From assembly GCA_963662175.1 (NCBI GenBank), contig OY759215.1, positions 48,749,213 through 48,813,212 of the forward strand: DNA of 64,000 nucleotides. Direction: 5' to 3'. How positions within the stretch are numbered: the first letter of the stretch is position 1; each line of letters begins with the position of its first letter. Of the stretch, positions 44,968 to 55,773 are shown in pieces. Source of the DNA: Aradus depressus (taxonomy: Eukaryota; Arthropoda; Insecta; Hemiptera; Aradidae). The notes below the pieces were generated by a model, which worked only from the letters and a program-made list of their open reading frames with translations, did not search any database and was not told the DNA's origin. The translations under genes were made by a program, and so were the position numbers.

Positions 44968-45095
44968 ACATCGGCAGTTATTGGACTTGTTGAGTAAAAC
45001 TCCTGATTCCCTCCTCCCCTTCCACGAATTTAGCTGAAAATTAATAGCCGTCGTTCTTATGGGGTTTTGAGTTTACATATGAAATTTCACTTTCT
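44968..45095 (-). repeat. Family A fragment
   Basis: One module: 'acatcggcagttattggact' ... 'gaaaattaatagccgtcgtt'. Confidence 0.65.
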
Positions 45096-45239
45096 ATGTT
45101 TGAAGTGAAACTTCCTTTAAATTGTTGTGCTTTAAAAAACCCCAGCATATTCAGGGGATCTTGAAATGTGAAAATCCATTGATAACTCATCTCGGATTTT
45201 TGCACTTTCTTATACTATATGTATAATCCCCAGCACGAG

Positions 45240-45552
45240 TTTTGCTTCCCTCAGCTATATAAAGTATAGGGTAAGTTATATAATCGGACAGAAATTTGAT
45301 GGTGAGTTTTCAACGGAATTTCCGAACTCCTGATTCCAAAAAAAAAAAAAATGACTGAGTTTTGAGGGAAATCGCTCAAAGGGAAAAAGGGGGATCATAG
45401 GTGGGAAACTACGCAAATATTCTAACTGCCGATAAAATGAATCGACCAAAATTTATTATGAGGATTCAGTAGTCAATTGCCTTTGGAAGGAAAGCGAAAA
45501 CGTAATTGATTAATTCGTGCTGGGAAAGTACATAGTCGCTGATGCTGAAACG
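45240..45552 (+). repeat. Family A copy, forward, shortened
   Basis: Begins 'ctcagctatataaagtatag' and ends 'aattcgtgctgggaaagtac'. Both ends are present. Confidence 0.75.
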
Positions 45553-45911
45553 ATTTTTTTCTTAAATTTAATTACGCTTTGGCGAATGTACTGTGTAAAT
45601 GATAGTCGTTGAACAGTAATAAATGGTTAGAAATGGACTGTCCCCCATATCAAATGTCAAACGTTGGTTAGACTAGTTACTGGGTTGGATTGTGCTGTTT
45701 TCTATCCACTTGAAATGATTGGGAGCGTGTAGTTGAACGTTGTACTGCTCCAGTATAGGTCTGTCTGTCATGTCACTGAGTTCATCCGACCAGTAAATAT
45801 CACTCTAAATGTAGGACATATGCTGTTCCCTCTTTTAATATATATTATCTTTTGCAGTAGGGATTCACTAAATGGTTTTGAGTTGTAAAGGTAGAATTAT
45901 TTTGGAATGGT

Positions 45912-46165
45912 GGATGAGGGCACCGGTAGCTCACAAGTAGCTTGTGTGCTCAAGATCGTGCGTTGAAAACTCGGCCGAGACTCTGTCCTTCGGATGGGAC
46001 GGATGTCAGATACTCATTAAAAATCCCTCTACTCTAAGTGAAGAAAAGTTTAGGGTAAACACAATTTAGTTGAGTCGGGCTCAGGTCCACTAGAGCGACG
46101 AAAGAGTGCGTATTAGTTAATATGACCTCTTATTAAAGCCCGGTCATGAAACACAATAACTCAAT
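45912..46165 (+). mobile_element. tRNA-derived SINE, forward, degenerate
   Basis: The head is 'gggcaccggtagctcacaag', the B box is damaged ('gcgttgaaaactcgg'), and the body keeps 'gtcgggctcaggtccactag' and the tail 'cccggtcatgaaacacaa'. Confidence 0.8.
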
Positions 46166-46423
46166 TAAAACACCAATCCAAAGTTCATTCTTTTCGACAA
46201 TAATACTTCAACAAATATTTTTTATAAATATACTAAGAATTGCGTAATAATATTCTACTCATTTGTTACAAAATTATAAACTTCCAAATTCCATTTTTGT
46301 AGGATTATAGTATTTTTACAGAAGTATTTGGTAGTGGTCAGATTTAGGGTACGACCACGCTCCTTAAGACAGCGTATATATCATTGTTTGGTATTTTTTT
46401 TCTTTTATAACTAAAAAACTCGT

Positions 46424-46595
46424 CTGTGTATCACCCGTAACTTCCCTATAACGAATTAATCAAAAAAGTTTTCGCTTTAGATGTCATCCTTATAGGATTC
46501 TGGAGACACAAATAATATAATATATACATTTCATGTCGATATATTTATTCTATCGGGAGTTCTCGTGTTCACAGTCACATATCGATACAAAAAAA
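46424..46595 (-). repeat. Family A copy, internally deleted
   Basis: Begins 'cacccgtaacttccctataa' + 'cgaattaatcaaaaaagttt' and continues to 'atcgggagttctcgtgttca'. Confidence 0.65.
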
Positions 46596-47254
46596 AAAAA
46601 AACTCATTTTTGAGTTGTCATTTTCTTATACAAGTTTTCACCCTCTTTCATATTCTGAACTCGGATAACTGAAAATACAAAATTGAGGGCTTAAGATGTA
46701 CATAACCTGTTATAGAATTTTCATGTTTTCCCATATGTTTAGTTTCAGAAACATAATAATTTGAAATGTCTTAGTACTTATCTATGAATTTGATGTTGTT
46801 TCATAAATGTAGTTGCATCCCAATAATTTTAAACGAAAACAAGAAGTTCAGAAACTACTTTTTAAGAAGGAACGAAACTTTCAAATGCGTTTTCTCAAAA
46901 ATCGATAATTCTGAGATGTCTCACTTCTGAACTACTGTATCGATATAGACAATAAACTTTTTATATATTTGAATATGCTGTCAATCTTCAAAAATATGTT
47001 TACATTTTATTTGAAGATTGTGAGATTTTGTTAAAGAGGTCACCCAGGCAAAAAACAACAGCCTTCTTTAATTTTATTTGCTTCAAAAATAATAGAAATG
47101 CTAATGCTTTTTTAGGGAAATTTCACAAAAAACAAATCAAACTTACTATTCAGAATTTGAAATGAACCCAGTGTTTTTTTTTTATGGCATGTATACAAAA
47201 TATTTCCACATTCTGAGACCCTCAAAGCATATAAAGTACATACATAAAAAGTCC

Positions 47255-47345
47255 TACAATAATTGTCCATTTCACAAAAAAGTAGTATACAATAACTACC
47301 GGTTTCGGCGTTACACCATCGTCAGGTTTAGTTATAATATATTAT
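47255..47345 (-). repeat. Hammerhead-like repeat with downstream module
   Basis: Minus strand: 'attataactaaac', core CTGACGA, 'tggtgtaacgcc', GAAA, ACCGGT, A, 'gttattgtata', then 'tttttgtgaaatggacaatt'. It has the same layout as 48340-48430, in the opposite direction; the two lie about 1 kb apart. Confidence 0.65.
47297..47325 (-). ncRNA. Hammerhead-ribozyme-like motif
   Basis: CTGACGA, extra T, helix II GG(T)...(G)CC, GAAA, perfect palindrome ACCGGT as helix III, then A. AAC before the core pairs with GTT after it. Helix III without a loop could form only between two molecules, as described for minimal hammerheads acting as dimers. Confidence 0.45.
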
Positions 47346-48018
47346 TAACTTCTCAACGCATATATAAAATGTCCAGTCAATGGGTTCATTACATCAGGAG
47401 TTATCGTGACACACACACAGCTACAGATAAACATGAAAAAACTCGACATCGAGTTTTTGACCAATTATATTACTTATACACATAAAGTAAAACTTCCTTA
47501 GTGGATATCTTTGTTATCGTGTAAACTTCTTATTTGTGAACTTGAAAATATTACAAAGTTGCTACTGGAATTATATCTTACCACCTGTAGTTGGTAATTT
47601 CTAAATTAAAATTTTACAGTTCTAGGTAGATTTTCAGGTAAAATAAGACCAATTTAATATTAAAGAAATTCCAATTTTTGATAGAATTATTTAAAGATGT
47701 GTAAGATCTATTTAAGGTAGATACTATGATAAGTTAGAAATCACTTTAAATTACTTATTCATCTATTTAATTATTTATTTATTTTTTCCTCTATTATAAC
47801 TATGTTGTCCCCATTTTTGTTCATCTACCCATCCGTTTTTCTTTTTTTATTTAAATTTTTTCTTTGTTTTTTTCAGGCAATTCTTTTCTTTTTTTCTCAT
47901 TATTTTCTCTAGGTATCACCATCTCTCATATTCTGAGAGCCCGAAACAATGAACAAGCCCCCAGACGCCAACTTTTTGGAAGATCATACTTATATATTTT
48001 TAATGATTTGATTGAGTT

Positions 48019-48083
48019 GCATTAAGGGCTTCGGCCGGATCTTAAACCCGCAATCTTTAGCTCAGTAAGCAAGGGAGCGTCAC
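48019..48083 (-). mobile_element. SINE head fragment
   Basis: Reversed head only: 'aagggcttcggccggatctt' and 'aacccgcaatctttagctca'. Confidence 0.6.
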
Positions 48084-48339
48084 GTCGTTAGGGCACAATG
48101 TATGAAATATAAAAAAAAATAAGATAATATTAAAACATAAATAAATAAACCAATTGAAATAAAATAAATTTGTAAGTTAGTAATACAAAATAACAATATT
48201 AGTAATGAATTTAAGTAACTCCGATTGATCTTATGAAAGCTAAATAGGAAATAATGCTTTTGTGTATGAATTTTTTTTTTTTTCCTGCCCAGTAACGCTA
48301 GAACAGGTTAGTTATAAACATACTGAGACCTATATTTAT

Positions 48340-48435
48340 AACTAAACCTGACGATGGTGTAATGCCGAAACCAGTAGTTTTTGCATACATTATTTTGTGG
48401 AATATACAATATTTTGAAAAATAATTGTTTGATTT
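48340..48435 (+). repeat. Hammerhead-like repeat with downstream module
   Basis: 'actaaac', then CTGACGA 'tggtgtaatgcc' GAAA CCAGTA 'gtttttgcatac', followed by 'gtggaatatacaatattttg' and 'tttgatttattta'. It lies head to tail with a reversed SINE. Confidence 0.65.
48348..48376 (+). ncRNA. Hammerhead-ribozyme-like motif
   Basis: Same core as 47297-47325 with one change in the helix III palindrome (ACCAGT). AAAC and GTTT around the core give a four-base-pair helix I. Confidence 0.45.
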
Positions 48436-48442
48436 ATTTAGT

Positions 48443-48705
48443 TAGTTGTTTATTGTGACATGCCCATGATCATATCGCCTACTACCAGTGCGCTCTTTCA
48501 ACGCTCTGTCGTAAATCTGACTCTACTGTGGGAGCTCTGAATGATTTATTCACCTAGAGTAGGGGTCTTTACGAGTACCTGACATCGTTTAACGTCCCAT
48601 TCAAAAGATGGCGTACTCAGTTTTTTTCAGTGTTTATTTGATATCATGTTAATCATTAGGGCCTCGGCCGCGATCTTGAGCACAGTAGGAAAACACGCTA
48701 CATGT
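48443..48705 (-). mobile_element. tRNA-derived SINE, reverse, degenerate
   Basis: Reversed body 'accagtgcgctctttcaacg' and 'ttaacgtcccattcaaaaga'. The head is damaged. Confidence 0.7.
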
Positions 48706-48917
48706 TTTTTTCAATATGCTTGCATTTCTCAACTTAGGAGTTAATGTTGTTCAGAAATTTCTTTTTGCCAAAATCTGCTTTTAAACAAGTTAAATTGGAG
48801 AGTTACCGTTTTTTAAAATGACTTCTATCGATCGCATAAGGTTAAAGAAATTAACATTAGGACAACGTGTTGAGTGTAAAGGAAAACTAAGTAATGGAGT
48901 ATAACAAAAAATAACGT

Positions 48918-49202
48918 GTACAAACCTGAGACCCCGTCGACGGGAGAGTGGACTGTAGACGAGGGACGAGTAGAGAGGCAACATGAGGAAGTGGAAGTGG
49001 CGGGAACTGGAGGCGGGAGATAGCCTGGACAATATGGTTCATCCCGCCAAAACAAATAAACTGGCGGGAGCGCAGAGTCCGAGAGACAATACACCCTACG
49101 TGTGGGGTTAAATGTCGTTTATTGATAAAAAGCCAACTGATGAGAATGACATCACCTATATATAACACTCCTTAGGCCCTCTGGCATACCCCGAAAGTTA
49201 CA
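48918..49202 (-). mobile_element. Solo-LTR-like element
   Basis: On the minus strand it starts TGTAACTTTCGGGG and ends ...GGTTTGTACA (TG...CA). A TATA box (TTATATATA, near 49157-49165) is followed about 40 nt later by an AATAAA (49123-49118) and then by a GC-rich part with 'ggcggg' repeats. This order fits a single long terminal repeat. A clean 4-5 bp target duplication is not visible: the flanks AACG and CGTT are inverted, not direct. The assignment is therefore tentative. Confidence 0.45.
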
Positions 49203-49689
49203 CGTTTATGGCACTCACTATAATCAGTTCAAAGAGAAATGGGACCCAAAATTCACAAAAAACTTTATTAATAGCCAATTAAATCACAGGACAATCACTT
49301 CCGCAGCTATAGGAAGTAGGGTCGGCTGGGGTAAATATGAACACGGGGTATTACAGAACAAACACCAATAGCGCTTGTGTGAGCACCGCAGAAACCAAAT
49401 AGCGGTAAAAATCGAATTATTGACTATGATTGACAGGTTAGGACTGTTCCCGCCAATTTCGCCACACTGATATTACTATTATTGTGCTTATCAAATTCCT
49501 TATCTCTTCAAAGTGAAAAACAGTTTTTCAGTGTTCGTGAATTTGTCGTTCTTCCATCGGACAAGATCCATGTAAGTTGTTGTTCTCAACCAATTCACAT
49601 TCACTTTTTATTATTCTAACAGGATTTCAATAATTTTTGGCAACAAATCATTTTCACGGACTTGCAGAACAGAACGTTGTACATAATTA

Positions 49690-49910
49690 GCCCCTACTAT
49701 TTATGATACGGGGTAATTATGAAATGCAATCCTGATTTTTCAACGGAATTTCATATTTTCTGACCTCATGATTCCAAAAATGAAAAAAAGTGTATCTGTG
49801 AACATGAGGAATTCCTGATCGAGAGAATGTATCGTCACGAAATTTTATGTGTGTATCCACAACCCTCAAAGAACGACACCTGTTTGATTTTCAGGAAAAT
49901 CGGCATTTTC
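49690..49910 (+). repeat. Family A fragment, forward
   Basis: 'acggggtaattatgaaatgc' ... 'cgacacctgtttgattttca', the first half of the family. Confidence 0.65.
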
Positions 49911-50091
49911 AGAACTAAAAAGATTTTTAAATTTTAAAAATAAATTGTTATTACAGATTATAAATGATAAATTGTTTAAAAGAATATCAAGAACCAACAA
50001 CTTACACTTAAAATAACCGAATGGGCGGAAAGTGAACAAATAAACTTATTAGGGAGAACGGAAGTCTCTGATAGTGTGTTGTTATAACCAC

Positions 50092-50485
50092 CTTCTACTT
50101 CGCGAGCTGTCTGAGGTATAGAGAAGTTACGCAATCGGTCAAAAATTGATTAATTTCAACGGAATTTCATGTTTTCCGACTTCTAGATTCCAAATATGAA
50201 AAAAAAGTATATCTGTCTGTGAACATGACGAACTGCCGATAGAGAGAATTTATCGACACGAAATTTTATGTGTATCCAGAACCCTCAAAGATCGACACCT
50301 GTTTGATTTTCAGCAAAATCGGCCAAAAGGACGGGGGATCAGAGGAGGGCTCAATTCAAAAATTCCAATAATTACCGATGTAATGAATGTATCGACATAA
50401 AACTAATATTTAGAAGCCGGTTTTGTCATTAGTAGGAGAGCAAACACTTAATTAATCAATTCGTGGTGGGGAAGTAATAGCCGAT
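50092..50485 (+). repeat. Family A copy, forward
   Basis: Begins 'cttctacttcgcgagctgtc' + 'tgaggtatagagaagttacg' and ends 'aattcgtggtggggaagtaa'. It shares several substitutions with 49690-49910, so the two may be a segmental duplicate. Confidence 0.72.
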
Positions 50486-51242
50486 AAGTCACTCGCGATT
50501 TTTTTAAACATTCAATGACTGTCACTGCGCTATTTTAAAATGAAATTATGAGCAGATAGAAGCAGCACTTAACTTTCCCATCGGGGTTCAAAGTAGGATT
50601 TGGAAAGCGTCCTCAATCCCCTAATAACCGAATTATTTTTCTTTTCTTTTATAAATGTTTTTCCGATTATTCACAGAACAGATTTTAACCAAAAATGGTA
50701 ACTATGTTAACCTTCCTCTTCAATTTATTTTTAAAAATACGAAATTCCTTAGACCGGCTATTTTTGGGAAACATTTTTTTGAATGCTTGTTTTTTTTTTC
50801 ATTTGAACGTATAAACTAACGATGTGATTTATCGCCAATACATCACGTAACATGAAATCTTATGCTAAAGAAAAAAAAAAAAAAAAATTACAACATTAAC
50901 TGAAATAATAATGGGTACAAAAAACATAAAAATTCAATTTCTGATTTTTTTTTAACTTTAAAATTGAAATTACAACAGCATGAAACATTGCGTAAATTCC
51001 AAACAGTTAGTTTGCTCGTAAACTAATTGCTGTCGTTCAAAAAATAGTGGTTCACACCATGGCACAGAATACCAAATTTTGTCAAAATCAATCATATAGT
51101 TGCGAAATCAAAGGTTTGATCCTGAGGGTCCTAAAACATTAAAAAAACGCAAAAAACCACTTAAAATTTTGTCACGTTTATATACTAACAAAATTTAAAA
51201 AAATAAATACTATTAATTATATCTTTCCATTGATGCTGTTCA

Positions 51243-51560
51243 TTGTGTACGTTTCCACCCCTGAGGAACTTCTCATTGAACCCGGTATATTGGTTCAGAA
51301 TTAGATGGGAAATATGTCTGGTAGATTTCTACAGAAACAACAACATGATTCGTCATAGGAAGATGATGAATCAAATGTCCTTGCCATCTCGAGATGCTAG
51401 ACTGATGAGTCTAGACCGGAAGGAATATGGAACACTGACAGGAGTCAGCTTCGGAATATCGAATTGCAAGGACAACGATAAAGTGATTGAATGGAGGCGT
51501 TTATACTGGAAGCGTATCGTTCGTCAGAAGTCACTCGAACAGTGTTATTCAAGGTATTAG
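51243..51560 (+). CDS. Unrecognised 105-codon ORF
   Basis: Open from ATG to TAG with a balanced, charged composition (e.g. SLPSRDARLMSLDRKEYG, VIEWRRLYWKRIVRQ). No domain is recognised, and there is no intron or promoter signal. Its GC content is above that of its surroundings. It may be a decayed transposon or host gene fragment, or chance. The strand is opposite to dlg. Confidence 0.2.
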   Translation: MCTFPPLRNFSLNPVYWFRIRWEICLVDFYRNNNMIRHRKMMNQMSLPSRDARLMSLDRKEYGTLTGVSFGISNCKDNDKVIEWRRLYWKRIVRQKSLEQCYSRY

Positions 51561-51593
51561 AAAAAGAGGGGATCAAGGTATCACTTAGAGACA

Positions 51594-51772
51594 ATAGGGT
51601 ACCACTCGCGGGTGCCGAGGTCCTTAGGTTTTTTGTCTGAAAGGTGAAAAAACCTTGAGCACGCCGTCCTTCGGATGGGATGTTAAGCGATGATCCTGAG
51701 GCTGTACGATGTCAGGTACTCGGTCAACATCCCCTACTTTAGATAACTAAACCTGAGGCAACTCCACCAGAC
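51594..51772 (+). mobile_element. SINE fragment without intact head
   Basis: Body 'acgccgtccttcggatggga' and 'gcgatgatcctgaggctgta', 5' part reduced to 'ggtgccgaggtccttaggtt'. Confidence 0.75.
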
Positions 51773-51911
51773 CCCCCGTAGAACCCTAGGGTACATACCA
51801 CCCCTCCCAATTATAGCTAGTAGAGTTAAGGTATCGGATTGACAGGAACTGACACTAAATGATGATAATCAACCAATTTACTGACAACTAGAGTATATAA
51901 ATATTTTCGAT

Positions 51912-51963
51912 CGATCCATTCTTTCATTTTGATACTACGATCCATTCTTTCATTTTGATACTA
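51912..51963. repeat. Tandem duplication of 26 bp
   Basis: Two identical copies of CGATCCATTCTTTCATTTTG + ATACTA. Confidence 0.95.
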
Positions 51964-52993
51964 CGTCAAATTCACCGTCATTCTGATTATTAACCTAGTG
52001 CGATAGATAGGATGTGTCCCCACCCCTTCCCCTCTCCACTCTGACGTGCCTCTGTGAATTCATGATATCCATTATCTGTATGGAGAAAGCGTAGCAATAC
52101 TTTTTTTTTTAATATTTCAAATCAACTATTGATTTTTAGCCCAAATGGTAAATTAATTTTGGAGAGAGAGCGAAAACTCTCTCGTTGATCAACTGGTAAA
52201 TCACCGATGACTTTTTTTATTTTTGCGGGAGGGAAAAGGAGTACATTTCCTTGTGAAATAGGCCACTTTATTTTTTTCTTTTGGTGAAAACAAAAACATA
52301 AAGAAAAAAATAAGAAAAAAAACAGACCGAGAGGATTCCACAATTCCAATTTTGGTAATACGAGTACATTATAAATTATTATATCTTAATTAAGACAGAT
52401 TCAGAGCAATAATCCCAAATATATACAGTAAAATTTGAAATGAGGTTATTTTGTTGAAAGTTGTATCTTGTGGAACAAGATCATTTGGAGCCTTTATCTG
52501 GTCCACATAGAGAGAAAATGTAAGGCTATGGAGGACAGTCAACTTTCCCAGTAGGGCCGAAATGATGTGAGGGGGCGAAACAAACTGATTAACATTATAT
52601 CAATAAGAGTCCCCCATTCAAAGCAAGAAAGGAAGGTGACACTTTCCAGACTCTCTGTCTTCAATACATTCAAGAGAGTTGCAAAAAGTAAACTTGTCGG
52701 TGAATCATCGGTAATATCGGCACTTACCAGTGCGAATTAATCAATTAGTTTTGAGAATATTTTTTAATATTAAAGGAATTCACAGTTTATTTTACAGAGA
52801 CAGGTATCAATTACATTGAACCATCTTCAGTGATTACTGATTTAACAAAAGCAGAGAACTTTCAACAGTCTCTATTCTCCACTAAGGACTACGTCACACC
52901 ACTAAGTTTTCACTCATTCTGAAATCAATCTACCGATTTGGTATCTTATATTCTTAGGGACTTGTGAATCCTTACGAGTCAATACATTCATTA

Positions 52994-53346
52994 CATATCG
53001 CACCCCCAGTTCAAGACTATAAAAAGCTAGTTTGTGGGAAAACAAGTTTTAAGATTTTTATTTTTCTCTCTTTTTCTCTTTGTCACCGATAGTCTTGCTC
53101 TTCATTCATGTGATTCATAAATTCAAGACTAGCGTAAGGCAAAATCCGATACTATTGCACTAAACAATTTAGGAGAAATTTATTAATGTAATACTATATT
53201 TTGTAAATAATAATAGTGAAATATTACATTTTGAGTTGCAATACTATAGCACCGTATAGAGTCTACAATGAAGAATCTTAACATGTATATAACTCAAAAA
53301 TGAATTTTTTTGAGTTACGATAATCTTGAACTGGGGGTGCGATATG
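52994..53346. mobile_element. MITE with 25-bp TIRs and TA flanks
   Basis: The left end CATATCGCACCCCCAGTTCA + AGACTAT and the reversed right end CATATCGCACCCCCAGTTCA + AGATTAT differ at one position. TA stands at both borders (52992-52993 and 53347-53348). 353 bp with no ORF. TA duplications suggest a Tc1/mariner-like source. It sits inside a family A copy, so it is the younger of the two. Confidence 0.85.
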
Positions 53347-53471
53347 TAGTTATTAGGGGTGTTGAGTTGAACCGCTCCGATGATCCTCCTCCCCTTTCCC
53401 TTCGACCGAATTCGTGAAAAATTAATTGGTATAATTTTTATGGGATTTTGTATATATATATACATGTACCC

Positions 53472-53473
<2 letters not shown>

Positions 53474-53521
<48 letters not shown>
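53474..53521. repeat. (TA)n microsatellite
   Basis: About 24 uninterrupted TA units inside the family A reference copy. Confidence 0.95.
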
Positions 53522-53524
<3 letters not shown>

Positions 53525-53526
53525 CA

Positions 53527-53581
53527 TTTTTATGGGATTTTGAATATATATATTACATATATATTCAAAATCCCATAAAAA
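53527..53581. repeat. Hairpin 'ttttatgggattttgaat'
   Basis: Arms 'tttttatgggattttgaata' and 'tattcaaaatcccataaaaa' around an AT centre. The same unit 'tttttatgggatttt' also stands before the TA repeat near 53437. Confidence 0.85.
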
Positions 53582-54029
53582 TGACACCAAATAATTTATA
53601 TATATAGAGATTTTTTTTTATGTCGATACATACATTACATCGGCAGTTATTACAGTATTTTGTGTGAAACCCTATTTTCCTTCCATTTCACCGACTTACC
53701 TGTAAATCAATAGGTGTCTTTCGTATGGGGTTCTAGATACACATCAATTTTGTGTCGATATAATCATTCATTCATGATGATACATTCATTCTATCTGGAA
53801 TTATCGTTTCACAGACACACATTAACGATAGGAAATTACTTTTTACGTTTTTGAAATCAAGGTTCCGACCTTCTAAACATTAAATTCCAGTGAAAATTAA
53901 ACATAGAATTTCTGATCGATTAAGTAACTTCCCTAATACTTGGTGTAGCTGGGGAAGTATTTATATGGTAAACATAGCAGATTGCAGAATGTCTCATCAC
54001 GAAGTTCATATTAGACTGTTTCAATGAGG

Positions 54030-54190
54030 CGACTTCCCTTCATCACTGACGTCGCGACTCATGTGGAGTGTCGTCAATATATCCCTATAGTAGGGGCATT
54101 CCTCCAGGATGTGGCTGAGTGTGAGAGGCCAGACCCCATATCAAGCACATGTCTCGTCTATCCTGCCTTTCCAAGCTTCAACATAAGTCA
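54030..54190 (-). pseudogene. Non-LTR retrotransposon C-terminal remnant
   Basis: Minus strand YGVWPLTLSHILEECPYYRDIL follows the H-x-L-x-E-C-P pattern of the C-terminal zinc-binding motif of Jockey/R1-like polyproteins. Only a short piece is readable, with a stop just upstream. The 100-codon plus-strand ORF over the same DNA (54024-54326) is probably a shadow. Confidence 0.5.
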
Positions 54191-55395
54191 ATATTTTGTC
54201 TCCCAACGGCTCAAAATATCTCCAGAGCAGAAGATGGTGGGGGATACCTCAATGTCTATTTCCAGGATGGGAGAAGGGGAGAAGGAAGGAAGCGAACACG
54301 AGATCTGGGATAGAAAATTTAATTAAGTTAGGATGAATGGTAGTGAGGAGTCCTCAAGGAGGATGGATTTGAAACAATTTACAGAGAAATGAGAGTGACT
54401 TTCTGAAGTGAGCCATGCTGGCTGCCCTGAGCTTCTAAGGGGTTCTCTATGAAAACTGAGAGGAGAGATCCAATCAAAAGTTAGTCCGGGGTTCAATCAG
54501 TTTTCATCAACACGATAACTCTATCCAACGGGCCCCCCTCTCGCTAATAATAAACATTCAATATAAATTTTCCATTTAAATCAAACCAGAGGTTAAAAGT
54601 AGATTAAAACGTTTTTCCTTTTCATGGCTACCTTCGACAGTTATCAAAGGCTTCCTTCAACTCGGACTAACAATTATTATGAATGTAACACCAGCTAATT
54701 CAATTTCTGTGCAGTTTTAAATGGAACACCCTGTATCAAAAAAAATATCATACTTAATCATACCCATCAAATCTATAAATAAAATTCATGGCCAGTCATA
54801 ACCCAGTTACTTGCTCTTGAATCCACGCAGTGATTTTAAGGTTAATTATAACTTAATTGCTATAAAAGAGATATAAAAAATATAAAATATAATAAATAAA
54901 ATAAAAGAAGCCCTTGACAATTATGTAAGTGCAACAGACACAGTGCACACGCTTATTAGAAGGGCTTCCCTGCATTTCATTAAGGTCACCTCTTTTGTCA
55001 ATTTCTTCACAAAGAGGAAGCCTGCATGAAGTTCACATTTATAAGGTGCCATTTATAATGATCATATTTATATATTTTTTTACATGTGTGAATGTATTAG
55101 TGTATATGTGATTATATGTATACTTTTATAATAATCTAACTAATGTATGCTTACATATGCGTGAGTTTGTGTGTGTGGGTGTATGTGTATATGCGTGTGT
55201 ATGTATATGTGGGTGAGTGTTTGGTATGTGTTTACGAATGTATGTCTAATAAAATATTTTCTGTGATTGACTGATTACATAAGACCAGAAATTATCATAC
55301 GCACATAACATATATCTTCACACAAATATGCATAAATAATAAGTGAGCACAAAAATGTATGTATTTATTAATAGTTATAATAACGGTATATACCT

Positions 55396-55773
55396 AATGA
55401 ATATAGGGCGCCGGTAGCTCAGTGGTATGCGTGCTTGCCTTCTGAGCTCAAGAATGTGGGTTCGAAACCCGACCGAGGCCCTTAGTTTATTTTATCTGGG
55501 AGGTAAAATAAACTTAAGCACTCCGTCCTTCCGATAACGTCGGATGGGACATAAGCGATGGTCCCGAGCCTGTACGATGTCAGGTAAAAGGTTAAGGGTT
55601 AAAGACCTCTGCCCTAGGTGAATAAAAATTTAGGATAGGCAAAATTCAGGACTCCCACACTAGAGTCGGGCTCTTGTCCACCAGAGTGACGAAAGAGCGC
55701 TCTGGTAGTAGGCGATATGACCTCGTAGTTAAAGCCCGGGCATGAGTCATAAAACCTAACCTACAATGAATAT
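55396..55773 (+). mobile_element. tRNA-derived SINE, full length, 9-bp TSD
   Basis: The SINE (55405-55764) lies between AATGAATAT at 55396-55404 and 55765-55773. The head GGCGCCGGTAGCTCAGTGGT, B box GGTTCGAAACCC and 3' end 'gagtcataaaacctaaccta' are all intact. Two small internal duplications ('cggatgggac', 'ggttaagggttaaagacc') make it about 45 bp longer than the 29471-29786 copy. Confidence 0.92.

Larger units (their letters stand above)
52697..53962 (-). repeat. Family A reference copy with nested insertions
   Basis: Begins 'gtcggtgaatcatcggtaat' + 'cagtgcgaattaatcaatta' and ends 'gattaagtaacttccctaat' + 'gtagctggggaagta'. It holds a MITE (52994-53346), a hairpin and a TA-repeat expansion (about 53436-53600), which explain its length of more than 1.2 kb. 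Modules of about 140 bp, each with 'tcgatacattcattacatcg' + 'gcagttatt' and 'aaaattaataggtgtcgtcc', recur in order. No ORF. It is the best copy to study nesting order. Confidence 0.8.

Noticed and set aside
48926..49024. 99-nt minus-strand open segment with AG acceptor and CAG|GTTTGT donor whose phase would fit the PDZ3 exon
   Set aside because: It lies within the solo-LTR-like element, the peptide (SSSRHFHFLMLPLYSS...) resembles no Dlg linker, and the donor is weak.
54024..54326. 100-codon plus-strand ORF
   Set aside because: The opposite strand carries a retrotransposon C-terminal motif, and the plus frame has no recognisable content.
55405..55475. tRNA gene (A and B boxes intact)
   Set aside because: It is the head of a dispersed SINE: target duplication around the whole 360-bp unit, many copies, and no proper acceptor stem.
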